Part shown: positions 53,401 to 62,112 of the stretch, piece after piece | Numbering within the stretch: position 1 is the stretch's first letter | How the letters are laid out: each line of letters opens with the position of its first letter | Source: Roseofilum capinflatum BLCC-M114 | Lineage (GTDB): Bacteria > Cyanobacteriota > Cyanobacteriia > Cyanobacteriales > Desertifilaceae | Direction of reading: 5' to 3' | DNA: 64,000 nucleotides | Assembly: GCF_030068505.1 (NCBI RefSeq) | Contig: NZ_JAQOSO010000010.1 | Span: 1-64,000 of the forward strand | Notes under the pieces: model-generated | Told to the model about the DNA's origin: nothing | Seen by the model: the letters and a program-made list of their open reading frames with translations, nothing else | The model's database searches: none | Made by a program: the position numbers and the translations under genes

Positions 53401-53696
53401 TTTCTGCCGGAGTCTCCCGTCTGCGACCGATTTTCATGACCACATTCTCCACCATTGCCGGGATGACTCCCATTGCTCTAGAGTTGGGGGCAGGCTCTCA
53501 GGTGCGATCGCCCCTAGCTATCTCGGTCATTGGCGGCATGACCACAGCAACGTTATTAACCCTGGTGGTCGTTCCTACCTTATTTACCTATATCCATGGT
53601 TTCGGTCGCTTCCTGTTGCGTTTAATTCAAGGTAAACCCTCTCGACGGCCTCGCCTAGCCCTCTCTTCTGAAGGGAAGCGGTTAAGTAATGAGTAA
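50469..53696 (+). CDS. RND efflux permease (HAE1 family)
   Basis: A 1075-residue proton-driven RND pump with 12 predicted TM helices in two halves. The TM4 proton relay is LVDDAICMIENI (Asp-Asp near 412), and the second half has the equivalent KNAILLVDCSLANMREEG. Porter domain signatures such as IDENPNIDVPFVSVTI and GVARVDRIGG are intact. It is a little longer than the usual 1,020-1,050 because the central cytosolic linker (about 500-545) contains a repeat insertion (51990-52015) and a basic/acidic stretch. Substrate unknown. An outer-membrane TolC gene is not in the window. Confidence 0.9.
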   Translation: MSFKISSWSIHKPVPTLVLFLILGIVGFFSFTQLGIDENPNIDVPFVSVTIVQPGAGPTELETEVTKKVEDAVASLEGVDDIRSTVTDGQSSTSIAFELNVNSDTATNDVRNAIAQIRQTLPSDIEDPVVQKINFIGQAVISYAVTSPTRSVEELSDLVDRNIGRSLLSVPGVARVDRIGGVDEEIRIDLNPARLQALGITASEVNQQIRAFNINLPGGRSQTGGTEKSIRTLGSAQTLDTLKTYRIVLPNGEDVPLTSLGEVDNRFAEPRQLSRLTIKDNPDVQQTPVVGFSVWRSSGSTLVSVEEGVQEKVAQLRQTLPEDIQIELIYTNADYIRLSYQASIDALILGSLLTVVTVGLFLKDWRATVITAVALPLSIIPTFIVMRALGYTLNDMTLLGLALSMGNLVDDAICMIENITQHIQRGKRPFQAALDAANEIGLAVLATTATIVAVFLPVAFMGGIPGKFFQPFALTVAVSTMFSTLVATTMTPMLAAYLLKGKKVRGDVGANGRSPSQDGPPLDESDPAHLFLDDHLVHRGFRWGKQVFHPYRGLLGWALTHRIVTLMVAVALFMGSLQLVPLIPTGLFAGYDRGLSRVTVELPPGSPLALTDQVMQKTTAILQDHPAFKSALASAGEGDSGINEALITVNLLPQEEREVSQAQFEQEMRGKFVQIPGARVSFQSQGAAGNTKDVSVVLNSENPESLKATADRLQSFMRGLPGLVEVSSSASLVKPELLITPDPKRAADLGVSVEAIARTASLATIGDNDANLAKFNLPDRQIPIRVQIATESRNDMETLRNLRVPSQNGGVVPLMAVADIAIGSGPSQIDRFDRLRQVSLEGNLQGLSLGQAMEPINEWLETNLPADVQQQPSGDAEIMRDIFARFASSLGLAVLGIYAILVLLYNNFIYPITIMAALPLSVGGALLALMITQKELGLFALIGIVLLMGLVTKNAILLVDCSLANMREEGMSLKPAVISAGVSRLRPIFMTTFSTIAGMTPIALELGAGSQVRSPLAISVIGGMTTATLLTLVVVPTLFTYIHGFGRFLLRLIQGKPSRRPRLALSSEGKRLSNE
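51990..52015. repeat. Palindromic repeat in frame within the RND permease
   Basis: The 20-bp perfect palindrome at 51994-52013 (gggcgaacgg and its complement), preceded by gta, encodes VGANGRSPS in the cytosolic linker. The 20-mer at 51989-52008 is identical to 10875-10894 inside a MITE. Confidence 0.75.
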
Positions 53697-54110
53697 TGAG
53701 TAATGAGTAATGAGTAATGAGTAAGAATTGAAACTCTTCTGTCTTCAAGTCTTGATTTTCAATGTTTGCCAGCAGAGCGCTTTTCATGTCCGCGAAGCGG
53801 AAACGCCGAGTTTACCGGGATAGGCGAGATTGCTTCATTCCGCTTTCGGCTGTCGCCGACATGAACGCTCCATTCGCAATGACTTGTTAGAGCTGATTTA
53901 GCGGACATAATATGATGGGGTGATGGGGGGATGGGGGAATGGGGGGAGCAAATACAGCGCTTTTGGCTGTTATGAGGGACAGTGTTGAATCCTCAAAGCT
54001 ATGTCCCAAAAGCCTATTCCCTATTCCCTATTCCCTAATCGAATTAACGATAGGAATGTGAGCATCTTGCTCCCTAGAGAAAGGCAGCGAGCAAGATGCT
54101 CGCACTACAT
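53697..54110. repeat. Cluster of five dispersed repeats
   Basis: In order: taatgag heptamers (from about 53690 to 53723); cagagcgcttttcatgtccg with a ccgcgaagcgg palindrome (53767-53803) and an inverse copy (53839-53870); a ggggtgatggggggatgg run; the atacagcgctt element with attccct tail (53952-54037); and a gtgagcatcttgct / agcaagatgctcgcac inverted pair (54058-54105). No gene lies in 53697-54350. The last 200 bp are A/T-rich and probably hold the promoter of the kinase gene. Confidence 0.65.
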
Positions 54111-54350
54111 CTTAATATTTGAGATTATGATGGGAAGTCTCCTAGATCAGGGTGAATTCAGGATCGAGGAGTTTGGATGAAGAGCGATCTGAGCGGCTGA
54201 TACTCCCCTAATCTTTTACTTTTGCTACAAACTGACGTTATTTCGATAAAGTTTTGTAAAGAATATTAACGTCGTCTTCAAAATTTTCTCCAATCGTCTA
54301 CATTATACTAAAAATACTTCAAAAATACCAAAACCATAACAAAAGCTAAT

Positions 54351-56504
54351 ATGTACCTTTTGAAATCTGATAAACATAATAAAACTCGCTTAAAAGCCCA
54401 AGTCACTTCCATGGATGCAAATCGAGAAAATGCCCTCTTTAATCAAGCACCGACGGGGATGCTGGAATGGTCTCTAGAAGGAAAAATCCTCAGAATTAAT
54501 CCTCGGTTTTGTCATCTGATCGGTTATCAGGCATCAGAGTTGCAAGGTCATTCGTTGATGGAAATTATTCATCCGGATGATATTGAGAGCGATCGCACCT
54601 TTCTCGATCAACTCCTAGAGGGAGAGTTGCAAACCTTTATGCAAGAAAAACGGTATCTGCATCAAGATGGCTCCATGACCTGGGTTAATTTAGCCGTTTC
54701 CGCGATCCACACAAACTCCTCGACTCCACCAACGTTTCTAGGAGTGGTAACCGATACGAGCGAGCGCCAAGCGGTATTACGCGATCGCCGCAAAGCGCAA
54801 CGAGCGCTAAAAGAGAGCGAACGGCGTTTTCGAGCCATCTTTAATTCTGCGTTTGGATTTATGACGATTCTCTCTCCAGACGGAGAAATCTTAGAAGCGA
54901 ACCACACTATCTTAGAGTTTGCCGGAGTCCAACTTTCGGATATCATCGATCAACACTTATGGGATGCTCCCTGGTGGCCCCATGATTGCGCCCATCAGGA
55001 ACAGCTCAAAGCTAAAATTAAGCAAGCAGCCAAGGGGAAAACCCTACGCTCTACGGTTGATTTTTTAGGGGTTAATCAGCAAAGTATCACCGTAGATTTT
55101 TCGATAAAACCGGTGATGGACTCTTGCGGGAAAGTGGTAATGCTAATTGCAGAAGGACGGGATATTAGCGATCGCCAAGCCTTGCAAAAGGAACTCGTTT
55201 GGCGAGATCAACTCTGGAATGCCTTCTTCAAAGCTGCTCCCATTGGCATGGCCATTCTGGACAAAAACATGCGATTTGTGCAAGTCAATGAAACCCTGGC
55301 CAGCACCAATGATACTGGAATTACCGAGCATCTGCGAAAAACCTTTGGTGAAATTAACCCCTATCGAGCCAAAACTCTCGAACCCCATCTGAAGCAAGTT
55401 TTAGCTACGGGTCAACCCCTGCTCAATGTGGAAGTCTCCCATGAAATTCCCCGCTTATCGGGGAATGTGCGTCATTGGTTAGAAAACTATTTTCCCCTGA
55501 CCACCGAGCAAGGACAATCAAAAGGAGTGGGGATGATCTGTATCGATATGACGGCTCGAAAACAGGCCGAACATGCCTTACGCCATTCAGAATCCTTGTT
55601 ACTTGAAAAAAATCAACAACTTCAGGAAACCTTATGTGACCTAAAACGGACTCAATCTCATTTAATTCAAGCGGAGAAAATGTCTTCTCTGGGTCAAATG
55701 GTGGCGGGATTAGCCCATGAAATTAATAATCCGGTGAACTTTATTTATGGGAATCTGGCTCATGCAGAAACCTACATGCAAGATTTGGTCGAGATTCTGC
55801 ACTTGTATCAATACCATTATCCTAAGCCCCATCCGGCGATCGCCGAAATCAAAGAAGTTAAAGATCTCGATTTTCTGCTCGAAGATTTGCCGGAACTCCT
55901 CCATTCCATGACTGTGGGTACGGAGCGGATTCGAGAAATCGTCAAATCCATGCGTACCTTTTCGCGCTTAGATGAGTCGGCAGTGAAGTCGGTTGATATC
56001 CATGAGGGGATTGATAGCACCTTATTGATTCTGCACAATCGCATGAAGGTGAAACCCGATTATCCCGGCATTGAGGTGATTAAAGAGTATGGTGAATTAC
56101 CAAAAATTCAGTGTTATGCCGGACAACTGAATCAGGTGGTGATGAATATCCTGAGTAATGCGATCGATGCGATCGATGAATCCCTTTGCTCAAAACAAGG
56201 CAATTTACAAGAACCTCGTGAAGGAAAAATTCGTATTACCACTCAATTACTCGATTCTGACTGGGTAGAAATTCGGATTCAAGATAATGGTATGGGAATT
56301 CCGGAACGGGTCAAACATCGCTTATTCGATCCTTTTTTCACGACTAAACCGGTGGGTAAAGGCACAGGGTTAGGATTATCGATTAGTTACCAAATTGTGA
56401 TCAAAAACCATGGAGGTAAAATGGATTGTCATTCGATTCCAGGAGAAGGGACGGAATTTATTATTCAAATTCCCTGCACACAAGGACTAAAACCCAAGGC
56501 ATAA
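54351..56504 (+). CDS. Triple-PAS sensor histidine kinase
   Basis: A 717-residue cytosolic kinase without TM helices. Three PAS/PAC units are visible at about 28-145, 155-280 and 290-405 (APTGMLEWSLEGKILRINPR; FNSAFGFMTILSPDGEILEA; APIGMAILDKNMRFVQVN), then a coiled coil, a HisKA phosphoacceptor GLAHEINNPVNF (His near 463) and a HATPase with N box NQVVMNILSNAIDAI, G1 QDNGMGIP, and G2 GKGTGLGLS. The N-terminal start MYLLKSDK may be replaced by Met21 (54411). No response regulator is adjacent, so the partner and signal are unknown. Confidence 0.88.
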   Translation: MYLLKSDKHNKTRLKAQVTSMDANRENALFNQAPTGMLEWSLEGKILRINPRFCHLIGYQASELQGHSLMEIIHPDDIESDRTFLDQLLEGELQTFMQEKRYLHQDGSMTWVNLAVSAIHTNSSTPPTFLGVVTDTSERQAVLRDRRKAQRALKESERRFRAIFNSAFGFMTILSPDGEILEANHTILEFAGVQLSDIIDQHLWDAPWWPHDCAHQEQLKAKIKQAAKGKTLRSTVDFLGVNQQSITVDFSIKPVMDSCGKVVMLIAEGRDISDRQALQKELVWRDQLWNAFFKAAPIGMAILDKNMRFVQVNETLASTNDTGITEHLRKTFGEINPYRAKTLEPHLKQVLATGQPLLNVEVSHEIPRLSGNVRHWLENYFPLTTEQGQSKGVGMICIDMTARKQAEHALRHSESLLLEKNQQLQETLCDLKRTQSHLIQAEKMSSLGQMVAGLAHEINNPVNFIYGNLAHAETYMQDLVEILHLYQYHYPKPHPAIAEIKEVKDLDFLLEDLPELLHSMTVGTERIREIVKSMRTFSRLDESAVKSVDIHEGIDSTLLILHNRMKVKPDYPGIEVIKEYGELPKIQCYAGQLNQVVMNILSNAIDAIDESLCSKQGNLQEPREGKIRITTQLLDSDWVEIRIQDNGMGIPERVKHRLFDPFFTTKPVGKGTGLGLSISYQIVIKNHGGKMDCHSIPGEGTEFIIQIPCTQGLKPKA

Positions 56505-56645
56505 AGGGCGAAAATGGCTGTAAGTCCCTATGGACGTGAATTATTCCATCCCCCTATCTTTCCTCAACTTTCCATTGTTCCCACAACGCGCTATGATAAA
56601 AGGCTGGCATAAAATAAAGACCAATCATCAAGGAGAATCCTGATT

Positions 56646-57641
56646 ATGGCCCGGATGTACTACGACGCGGATGCTAACTTAGATTTACTCAACGGTAAAA
56701 CCGTTGCCATTATTGGCTATGGTTCCCAAGGACATGCCCATGCCTTGAATTTAAAGGAGAGTGGGGTGAATGTGATTGTGGGGTTGTATGAGGGGAGTAA
56801 GTCAAAAGCTAAAGCAGAAGCTGCCGGGTTAGATGTGAAACCGGTTGGGGATGCGGCGAAAGCGGCAGACCTGATTATGATTTTACTGCCGGATGAGGTG
56901 CAAAAGACGGTTTATCAGAATGAAATTGCCCCGAACCTCAGTGAAGGTAATGTTTTAGCCTTTGCCCATGGGTTTAATATCCACTTTGCTCAAGTCGTTC
57001 CCCCGGATAATGTGGATGTGGTTATGGTAGCGCCCAAGGGGCCGGGACATTTGGTGCGGCGAACCTATGAACAAGGGGAAGGGGTTCCCTGTTTATTTGC
57101 GGTTTATCAAGATGCAACAGGACAAGCTCGCGATCGCGCCATGGCCTATGCTAAAGGTATTGGGGGAACTCGTGCCGGTATCCTGGAAACCACGTTCCGC
57201 GAAGAAACGGAAACTGACCTATTTGGCGAACAAGTGGTTCTGTGCGGTGGCTTAAGTGCCCTGATTAAGAGCGGCTTTGAAACCCTGGTAGCAGCAGGAT
57301 ATCAGCCGGAATTAGCCTATTTTGAATGTCTCCACGAAGTCAAATTAATTGTGGACTTGGTGGTAGAAGGAGGACTGGCCCAAATGCGCGATAGTATCTC
57401 CAATACTGCCGAATATGGCGACTATACTCGCGGCCATCGGATTATCACCGACGAAACCCGCGCCGAAATGAAGAAAATCCTCCAGGAAATTCAGAGCGGC
57501 CAATTTGCCCGTGAATTTGTCTTAGAAAATCAATCGGGTAAAGCTGGATTTACGGCCATGCGTCGTCAAGAAGCCGAACATCCTATCGAAGAAGTCGGGA
57601 AAGACTTGCGAGCCATGTTTAGCTGGCTGAAAAAAGCATAG
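56646..57641 (+). CDS. ilvC: Ketol-acid reductoisomerase (IlvC)
   Basis: A class I KARI of 331 residues that converts acetolactate or acetohydroxybutyrate to the dihydroxy acids of Val/Leu/Ile synthesis, using NADPH. The dinucleotide fold is [17 protein letters not shown] (near 25); catalytic residues are in [36 protein letters not shown] and [19 protein letters not shown] lies 10 bp before the ATG. Monocistronic, 165 bp before psaE. Confidence 0.97.
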   Translation: MARMYYDADANLDLLNGKTVAIIGYGSQGHAHALNLKESGVNVIVGLYEGSKSKAKAEAAGLDVKPVGDAAKAADLIMILLPDEVQKTVYQNEIAPNLSEGNVLAFAHGFNIHFAQVVPPDNVDVVMVAPKGPGHLVRRTYEQGEGVPCLFAVYQDATGQARDRAMAYAKGIGGTRAGILETTFREETETDLFGEQVVLCGGLSALIKSGFETLVAAGYQPELAYFECLHEVKLIVDLVVEGGLAQMRDSISNTAEYGDYTRGHRIITDETRAEMKKILQEIQSGQFAREFVLENQSGKAGFTAMRRQEAEHPIEEVGKDLRAMFSWLKKA

Positions 57642-57806
57642 TTTCTCAGTTGTGGGTGGGTTAAGAACCCGCCTTTGAACAACTGCTCGGCGTGGGATGG
57701 CAGGATTAGTAACAAAACTTAAAAAACTAAGCGTGCAGATGAGAGCCGTTGAGTAGTACCCTGAGAGACAATGCCCGTTAACAAATACTCAAAGGAAACA
57801 GTCATC

Positions 57807-58016
57807 ATGGTTCAACGTGGTTCTAAAGTCCGCATTAAACGCAAAGAGTCCTACTGGTATAACGATGTTGGTACGGTAGCCACCATCGACAAAAGCGGGA
57901 TTAAATATCCTGTTGTGGTTCGCTTTGAGAAAGTGAACTATACCGGTTTCAGTGGTAGTCCCTCTGGACTCAATACCAATAACTTTGCAGAAAGCGAACT
58001 TGAAGAAGTTAAATAG
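57807..58016 (+). CDS. psaE: Photosystem I subunit IV (PsaE)
   Basis: A 69-residue stromal-side subunit of photosystem I, an SH3-like beta barrel that helps dock ferredoxin/flavodoxin and supports cyclic electron flow. [21 protein letters not shown] and the [11 protein letters not shown] region are diagnostic. I choose ATG 57807, which has AAAGGA about 10 bp upstream and gives the standard N-terminus; an earlier in-frame ATG (57771) is unsupported. The region between ilvC and psaE (57642-57806) probably holds its promoter. Confidence 0.96.
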   Translation: MVQRGSKVRIKRKESYWYNDVGTVATIDKSGIKYPVVVRFEKVNYTGFSGSPSGLNTNNFAESELEEVK

Positions 58017-58051
58017 TCTTTTGGCCAAGCTTATTGGGATGAGCAAGAGTT

Positions 58052-58951
58052 GTGCCTGAACTACCAGAGGTTGAGACTGTCCGTCAAGGACTCAATCAAC
58101 TGACGCTAGAACAGGAGATTGAGGGTGGGGAAGTGTTGTGCGATCGCCGGAAATCTGGCTTAAGTCACAGCATTGCCCACCCTTCTTCTGTGGATGAGTT
58201 TTTGCAGGGGGTACAGGGAGCGAAGATTCAGCAATGGCATCGTCGCGGTAAGTATTTGTTGGCTGAGTTAACCCGCACAGGAGAGCCTGGAGGCACTTTG
58301 GGGGTACATCTGCGGATGACGGGACAGTTGTTATGGGTGAGTCCAACGGAACCTCTGGCGAAACATACGAGGGTAAGATTGGGGTTTAAGTCGGGAAAAG
58401 AGTTACGGTTTGTGGATCAGCGTCGCTTTGGTCGGGTTTGGTGGGTTCCTGCGGATGTAGCCCTAGAGAAGGTGATGACGGGCTTAGGAAAATTGGGGCC
58501 AGAGCCGCTTTCTGAGGAGTTTTCGGTGGCCTATTTGCGCCGCACCCTAGAGAACCGCAAGCGCCCCATTAAAACGGCTCTATTGGATCAGAGTTTAATC
58601 GCTGGATTGGGTAATATTTATGCGGATGAGGCGTTGTTTTTGGCTGGAGTGCATCCAGAAAGACGCTGTTGCGATCTGTCGGTTTCCGAGTGGGAGAGGT
58701 TAAGGAAGTCGGTGGTGCAGGTGTTGGAGGATAGTTTGCGGGAGGGGGGTACGACGTTTAGCCATTTTCTGAATGTGCAGGGGGTGAATGGCAATTATGC
58801 GGGAGTGGCGTGGGTGTATGGTCGCAGGGGGCAGCCCTGTCGCCGTTGTAACACGATAATTGAGCGAATAAAGTTGGGGGGGCGATCGAGTCATTTTTGT
58901 CCCCAATGCCAGGCCATTAAACATTACAGTAGAAAGCGCTGTATCCGTTAA
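58052..58951 (+). CDS. mutM: Formamidopyrimidine-DNA glycosylase (MutM/Fpg)
   Basis: A 299-residue bifunctional glycosylase/AP lyase that removes 8-oxoguanine and FaPy lesions. The start (PELPEVETVRQGL after GTG) gives the catalytic Pro2 and Glu3; HLRMTGQL, the H2TH region (LLDQSLIAGLGNIYADEAL) and the C-terminal zinc finger (CRRC ... CPQC) are all present. The start is GTG at 58052, 36 bp after psaE. The psaE-mutM order is one I recall from other cyanobacteria, and oxidative damage near photosystems is a plausible reason. Confidence 0.95.
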   Translation: MPELPEVETVRQGLNQLTLEQEIEGGEVLCDRRKSGLSHSIAHPSSVDEFLQGVQGAKIQQWHRRGKYLLAELTRTGEPGGTLGVHLRMTGQLLWVSPTEPLAKHTRVRLGFKSGKELRFVDQRRFGRVWWVPADVALEKVMTGLGKLGPEPLSEEFSVAYLRRTLENRKRPIKTALLDQSLIAGLGNIYADEALFLAGVHPERRCCDLSVSEWERLRKSVVQVLEDSLREGGTTFSHFLNVQGVNGNYAGVAWVYGRRGQPCRRCNTIIERIKLGGRSSHFCPQCQAIKHYSRKRCIR

Positions 58952-58989
58952 AATTAAGCTAGTTCGATCGCGTCAGGAGTTCTATAAAT

Positions 58990-59316
58990 ATGCTGGTTTC
59001 AACCACAGATAGTTTAGAAGGATATCAGATCACGACTTACCATGGTGTGGTCAGTGGAGAAGCCATTTTAGGGGCGAATATCTTCAAAGACTTTTTTGCG
59101 GGCATTCGTGATATTGTGGGTGGGCGATCGGGAGCCTATGAGCGATCGCTCCGAGAAGCAAAAGAAACCGCCATGAAGGAAATGATGGCGGAGGCTCAGA
59201 AAATGGGCGCAAATGCGGTTATCGGTATCGATCTCGATTATGAAACGATTTCCGTTTCTGGGGGCAGTAGTATGCTCATGGTTGCCGCAAGTGGAACGGC
59301 TGTGAGCTATCAATAA
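58990..59316 (+). CDS. YbjQ/UPF0145-family protein
   Basis: A 108-residue protein of the YbjQ (DUF74) family, forming beta-alpha subunits that assemble as pentamers in solved structures; sometimes annotated heavy-metal-binding. [20 protein letters not shown] and [12 protein letters not shown] are the family blocks. Role unknown. It follows mutM by 38 bp and precedes mobA by 3 bp, so mutM-ybjQ-mobA may be one transcript. Confidence 0.85.
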   Translation: MLVSTTDSLEGYQITTYHGVVSGEAILGANIFKDFFAGIRDIVGGRSGAYERSLREAKETAMKEMMAEAQKMGANAVIGIDLDYETISVSGGSSMLMVAASGTAVSYQ

Positions 59317-59319
59317 CTG

Positions 59320-59910
59320 ATGTCAAGATCTCCGAGTGCTACTGTAGCTAGTGTAATTTTAGCCGGGGGGCAGAGTTCCCGCATGGGAGAGGATAAAGCT
59401 CTGATCCCCTGGAACGGGGTTCCTTTGCTGCAACGGGTCTCAGAAGTTGCCGTACACTGCACAGAAACAGTGTATATTGTGACTCCTTGGCCAGAGCGTT
59501 ATCAGGCGATCGCCCCTCAACATTGCCAGTGGATTGGCGAGTCCAATCCTGGAAAGGGGCCCTTAGTCGCCCTCTCTCAAGCTTGGGCAAATATTGAACA
59601 TCCCTGGATTTTACTCCTCGGTTGCGATTTACCCCAATTAGACCCCACCCTTTTACAGCGCTGGATAGGTCAACTCGATCAGATTCCTGAATCTACCCTA
59701 GCCGTTGTTCCGAGACAGGGAAAACATTGGGAGCCATTGTGTGGATTTTATCGTATCACCCTTCAGTCTCAGTTAAAATCCTTTATCGAAAGTGGGGGCA
59801 ACTCCTTTCAACAGTGGTTATCTTCATTGCCAGTACAATCCTTGCCCGTAGATGCCACAGTCGCGCAAATGCTCCACAACTGCAATACACCAGAAGATTT
59901 AAACCCCTGA
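59320..59910 (+). CDS. mobA: Molybdenum cofactor guanylyltransferase (MobA)
   Basis: A 196-residue nucleotidyltransferase that attaches GMP to Mo-molybdopterin to make MGD, needed for nitrate reductase and related enzymes. The GTP-binding start is ILAGGQSSRMGEDKAL (near 13-28), the second motif is GPLVAL, and the Mg-binding segment is LLGCDLPQL; PRQGKHWEPLCGFY is also typical. Starts 3 bp after the upstream stop. A distinct MobA-like NTP transferase is less likely. Confidence 0.88.
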   Translation: MSRSPSATVASVILAGGQSSRMGEDKALIPWNGVPLLQRVSEVAVHCTETVYIVTPWPERYQAIAPQHCQWIGESNPGKGPLVALSQAWANIEHPWILLLGCDLPQLDPTLLQRWIGQLDQIPESTLAVVPRQGKHWEPLCGFYRITLQSQLKSFIESGGNSFQQWLSSLPVQSLPVDATVAQMLHNCNTPEDLNP

Positions 59911-59958
59911 CAGACTCGGAGCTAGAACTTAGTTTCTCGGCACTTCAAACCTTGGAGT

Positions 59959-60459
59959 TTAATCATCCTTGTCTGTGGGGATGAGGGGAGAAGCCGATCG
60001 CCGGGGAAGTTTGCGTCGAGTGCTTCCATAGCGTTGATTATCGGTTAAGGGAAGGGAGGGGCGATCGGAGTTGGCGATCGCCTCTCCCTTTTTCGAGGGT
60101 TGTTTGAATTGTTTCCAAGCCACTTTCAGGCCCGTCAACACGCTTTTAGTTGTCCCTTGTACCCCTTTGGCTTGCTCGCGAGCCGTTTCTATCCCCTGAT
60201 CCAGTTGTTTGGCCACTTTCGAGGCTCGTTGAACGCCCTGAGACACATCATCCGTTAGGTCACTAATTTCCATCCCCGTTAAGCGGATAGATTCTAAAGT
60301 TGGGGGCAATTCCCGGTTCAGAGTATCAAACAATTTTTCCGCAGAACGAGCCGCTCTCGCCAACTCTTTGACGGCTGGCACTGCAACAATCAAGACGGCT
60401 GTTAAGCTAACCGCGACTAAAAGAATGGATAATCCTAACCAAAACAGGGGGTCGATCAC
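59959..60459 (-). CDS. DUF948-family membrane protein
   Basis: A 166-residue protein with one N-terminal TM helix (about 5-28) followed by a long amphipathic helical stretch (about 30-120) and a basic, disordered tail. Matches the DUF948 class of Gram-positive and cyanobacterial envelope proteins of unknown function. The start is GTG at 60459. Next upstream on the same strand is a YtxH protein, 85 bp away; such genes often travel together. Confidence 0.7.
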   Translation of the reverse strand: MIDPLFWLGLSILLVAVSLTAVLIVAVPAVKELARAARSAEKLFDTLNRELPPTLESIRLTGMEISDLTDDVSQGVQRASKVAKQLDQGIETAREQAKGVQGTTKSVLTGLKVAWKQFKQPSKKGEAIANSDRPSLPLTDNQRYGSTRRKLPRRSASPLIPTDKDD

Positions 60460-60544
60460 AAATAGGAAAGAGGGAATAGGGAATGCAAGAAAACTGGGTT
60501 TGACCCTTAGCAGTTGCTATACAACAAGTTAAATGAATCTCAAC

Positions 60545-60973
60545 TTATTGTAAATCCAGAGAACTGTTATAAGTGGAACCTTCGGAGGAATTCAACTCCT
60601 CAGTAAAAGACTCATCTGTATCAGGATCGACACTCGGTTCGTCAGTCTGCAACGGACGAGAGGCCATAGAGCGCCCCTCTTGCTCGCGTAACCCGGCTTC
60701 CACTCCAGCAGCGATCGCCTCTCGCAGTCGAGTCAGGGTATCCTCCCAGCCATCTTTCGTCGATGCTCCCAGGCGATCGGCCTGAAATTGAACACTGGTA
60801 GAAATATCTTCAGCCAGATCTGGCAGTGCAGCAACCGACTTCTTCAAAATCTTCCGAGTTTGTTGTCCGCTACGGGGAGCCATCAAAATTCCCGTCACCA
60901 CTCCCACTGCTGTCCCCAACAACAACCCCCCAATAAACCGTCCCGATTGATTCTTAGACATATCCTTGCCCAT
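60545..60973 (-). CDS. YtxH-domain general-stress-like protein
   Basis: A 142-residue protein. The Gly-rich helix GRFIGGLLLGTAVGVVTGIL with MAPRSGQQTRK (residues about 10-40) is the YtxH signature: a short membrane segment followed by APxSGxxTR. A helical middle and an acidic, Ser-rich C-terminus follow. Role in stress or envelope is inferred from family naming only. ATG at 60961 (Met5) is an alternative start. The gene start overlaps by a few bases the open frame on the other strand that leads into the tnpB remnant. Confidence 0.75.
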   Translation of the reverse strand: MGKDMSKNQSGRFIGGLLLGTAVGVVTGILMAPRSGQQTRKILKKSVAALPDLAEDISTSVQFQADRLGASTKDGWEDTLTRLREAIAAGVEAGLREQEGRSMASRPLQTDEPSVDPDTDESFTEELNSSEGSTYNSSLDLQ

Positions 60974-61009
60974 ACCCTCATCAGACTATACCGCTTTTCA
61001 CGAGCCATT

Positions 61010-61048
61010 ACTGTGCATCAACACTGTGCATCAACACTGTGCATCAAC
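61010..61048. repeat. Three tandem copies of a 13-bp unit
   Basis: actgtgcatcaac is repeated exactly three times, immediately upstream of the ytxH-type gene (other strand) and before the tnpB remnant. Could be a replication-slippage product or a set of binding sites. Confidence 0.85.
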
Positions 61049-61142
61049 TGGGATCAAAGCCCTAGTAGACCTAGTAGACTCAGTGCTTACCCCATATCTT
61101 ACCGAAAATTTGGGTTTAAAGTCCCGTCCTTTTAGGACGGCT

Positions 61143-61601
61143 TTTGAAATTTCAAGGTTGTCAAGTCAACTTTCTAACGATGTGATAGCTTATGAAGACT
61201 TAAGGATTAAAGGTTTAGTTAAGAATCACTGTCTAGCTAAAAGTATAAATGATGCGGCATGGCATCAATTTAGAGAATGGATAGAGTATTTTGGGATTAA
61301 ATACGGCAAGATAACAATTGCTGTCTCACCCAACTACACTTCTCAAAACTGTTCTAAATGCGGTGAAATGGTGAAAAAATCTCTATCAACAAGAACCCAT
61401 GTATGTACTTGTGGTTGTGTATTGGATCGAGACGAAAATGCAGCCATCAATATTTTGAAAAAAGGACTAAGTACCGTAGGGCATACGGGAACTTTTGGGC
61501 TAGACCCAATAAACGCTTGGGGAGAGAATACCTCTACTTTCTCAGAAGTAATTCTGTCTAAGCAAGTAATCTCCGTGAACCAAGAATCCCCGTACCTTTA
61601 G
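61143..61601 (+). pseudogene. tnpB: IS200/IS605-type tnpB, 3' remnant
   Basis: About 150 codons align with the C-terminal third of TnpB: VIAYEDLRIKGLVKNHCLAK holds the RuvC-II Glu, CSKCGEM with CTCGC forms the Zn finger, and DRDENAAINIL supplies the RuvC-III Asp. The RuvC-I Asp and the whole N-terminal half are missing; the frame runs into unrelated sequence upstream. The 3' flank (aggtcggggag, ending near 61612) looks like the right end of the element, where the guide-RNA scaffold usually lies. No tnpA. Confidence 0.8.
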
Positions 61602-61621
61602 GTCGGGGAGTGTCAACGAAC

Positions 61622-61927
61622 CTAGCGCTGATGTCTAGAGCGTCTGCGCCAAATTCCCAGAACTAAGCTTAAAATCCCTAACAATCTTTCCACCTGTCTC
61701 CATTGTTGAGCCAACAGAGCATACCGTTGTCTTGCCCACCGAGTCCCCCGTTGTCCTCGAATAATTCGATCCGGGGCATGGAAGAGAACGCGATCGGTGC
61801 GCTGCTGTGCCATAATCAAAACATCCGCAATCCGGGCTAATCGCCTCCTCAGTCGCCCAATGCGCCAAGCCAACCACAGACAAAAGATAGAAATCAGTAA
61901 ATTGAGACAAATAACGGTAGTCACCAT
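61622..61927 (-). CDS. Small membrane protein, unknown
   Basis: A 101-residue protein with one strong N-terminal TM helix (about 4-24), a basic Arg/Gln-rich middle (RRRLARIADVLIMAQQRTD) and a second hydrophobic patch (LLGILSLVLGIW, about 83-94). The composition suggests a membrane protein with a cytosolic loop. No family recognised with certainty. Its stop lies 20 bp from the tnpB remnant. Confidence 0.55.
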   Translation of the reverse strand: MVTTVICLNLLISIFCLWLAWRIGRLRRRLARIADVLIMAQQRTDRVLFHAPDRIIRGQRGTRWARQRYALLAQQWRQVERLLGILSLVLGIWRRRSRHQR

Positions 61928-62112
61928 GTTAAATTTCAGTTTAGATTCGTCAGATCGATCAACTTGCTAGAGTCTTGCCACTCTTCAACCCTAAAGCGCG
62001 ATCGCCCCTGTAGAATGGCCATATTCACCTTAGACCATCCCTATATATAGCTAGTCTAGGTTGGCTATAGGGTAGTCTGTACTTCTTAACTGTACTCTTT
62101 AACCTGACACCT

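Noticed and set aside
60788-61135. 115-codon plus-strand frame across the ytxH start
   Set aside because: It is antisense to ytxH and runs through the 13-bp repeats; Ser/His-rich without family match.
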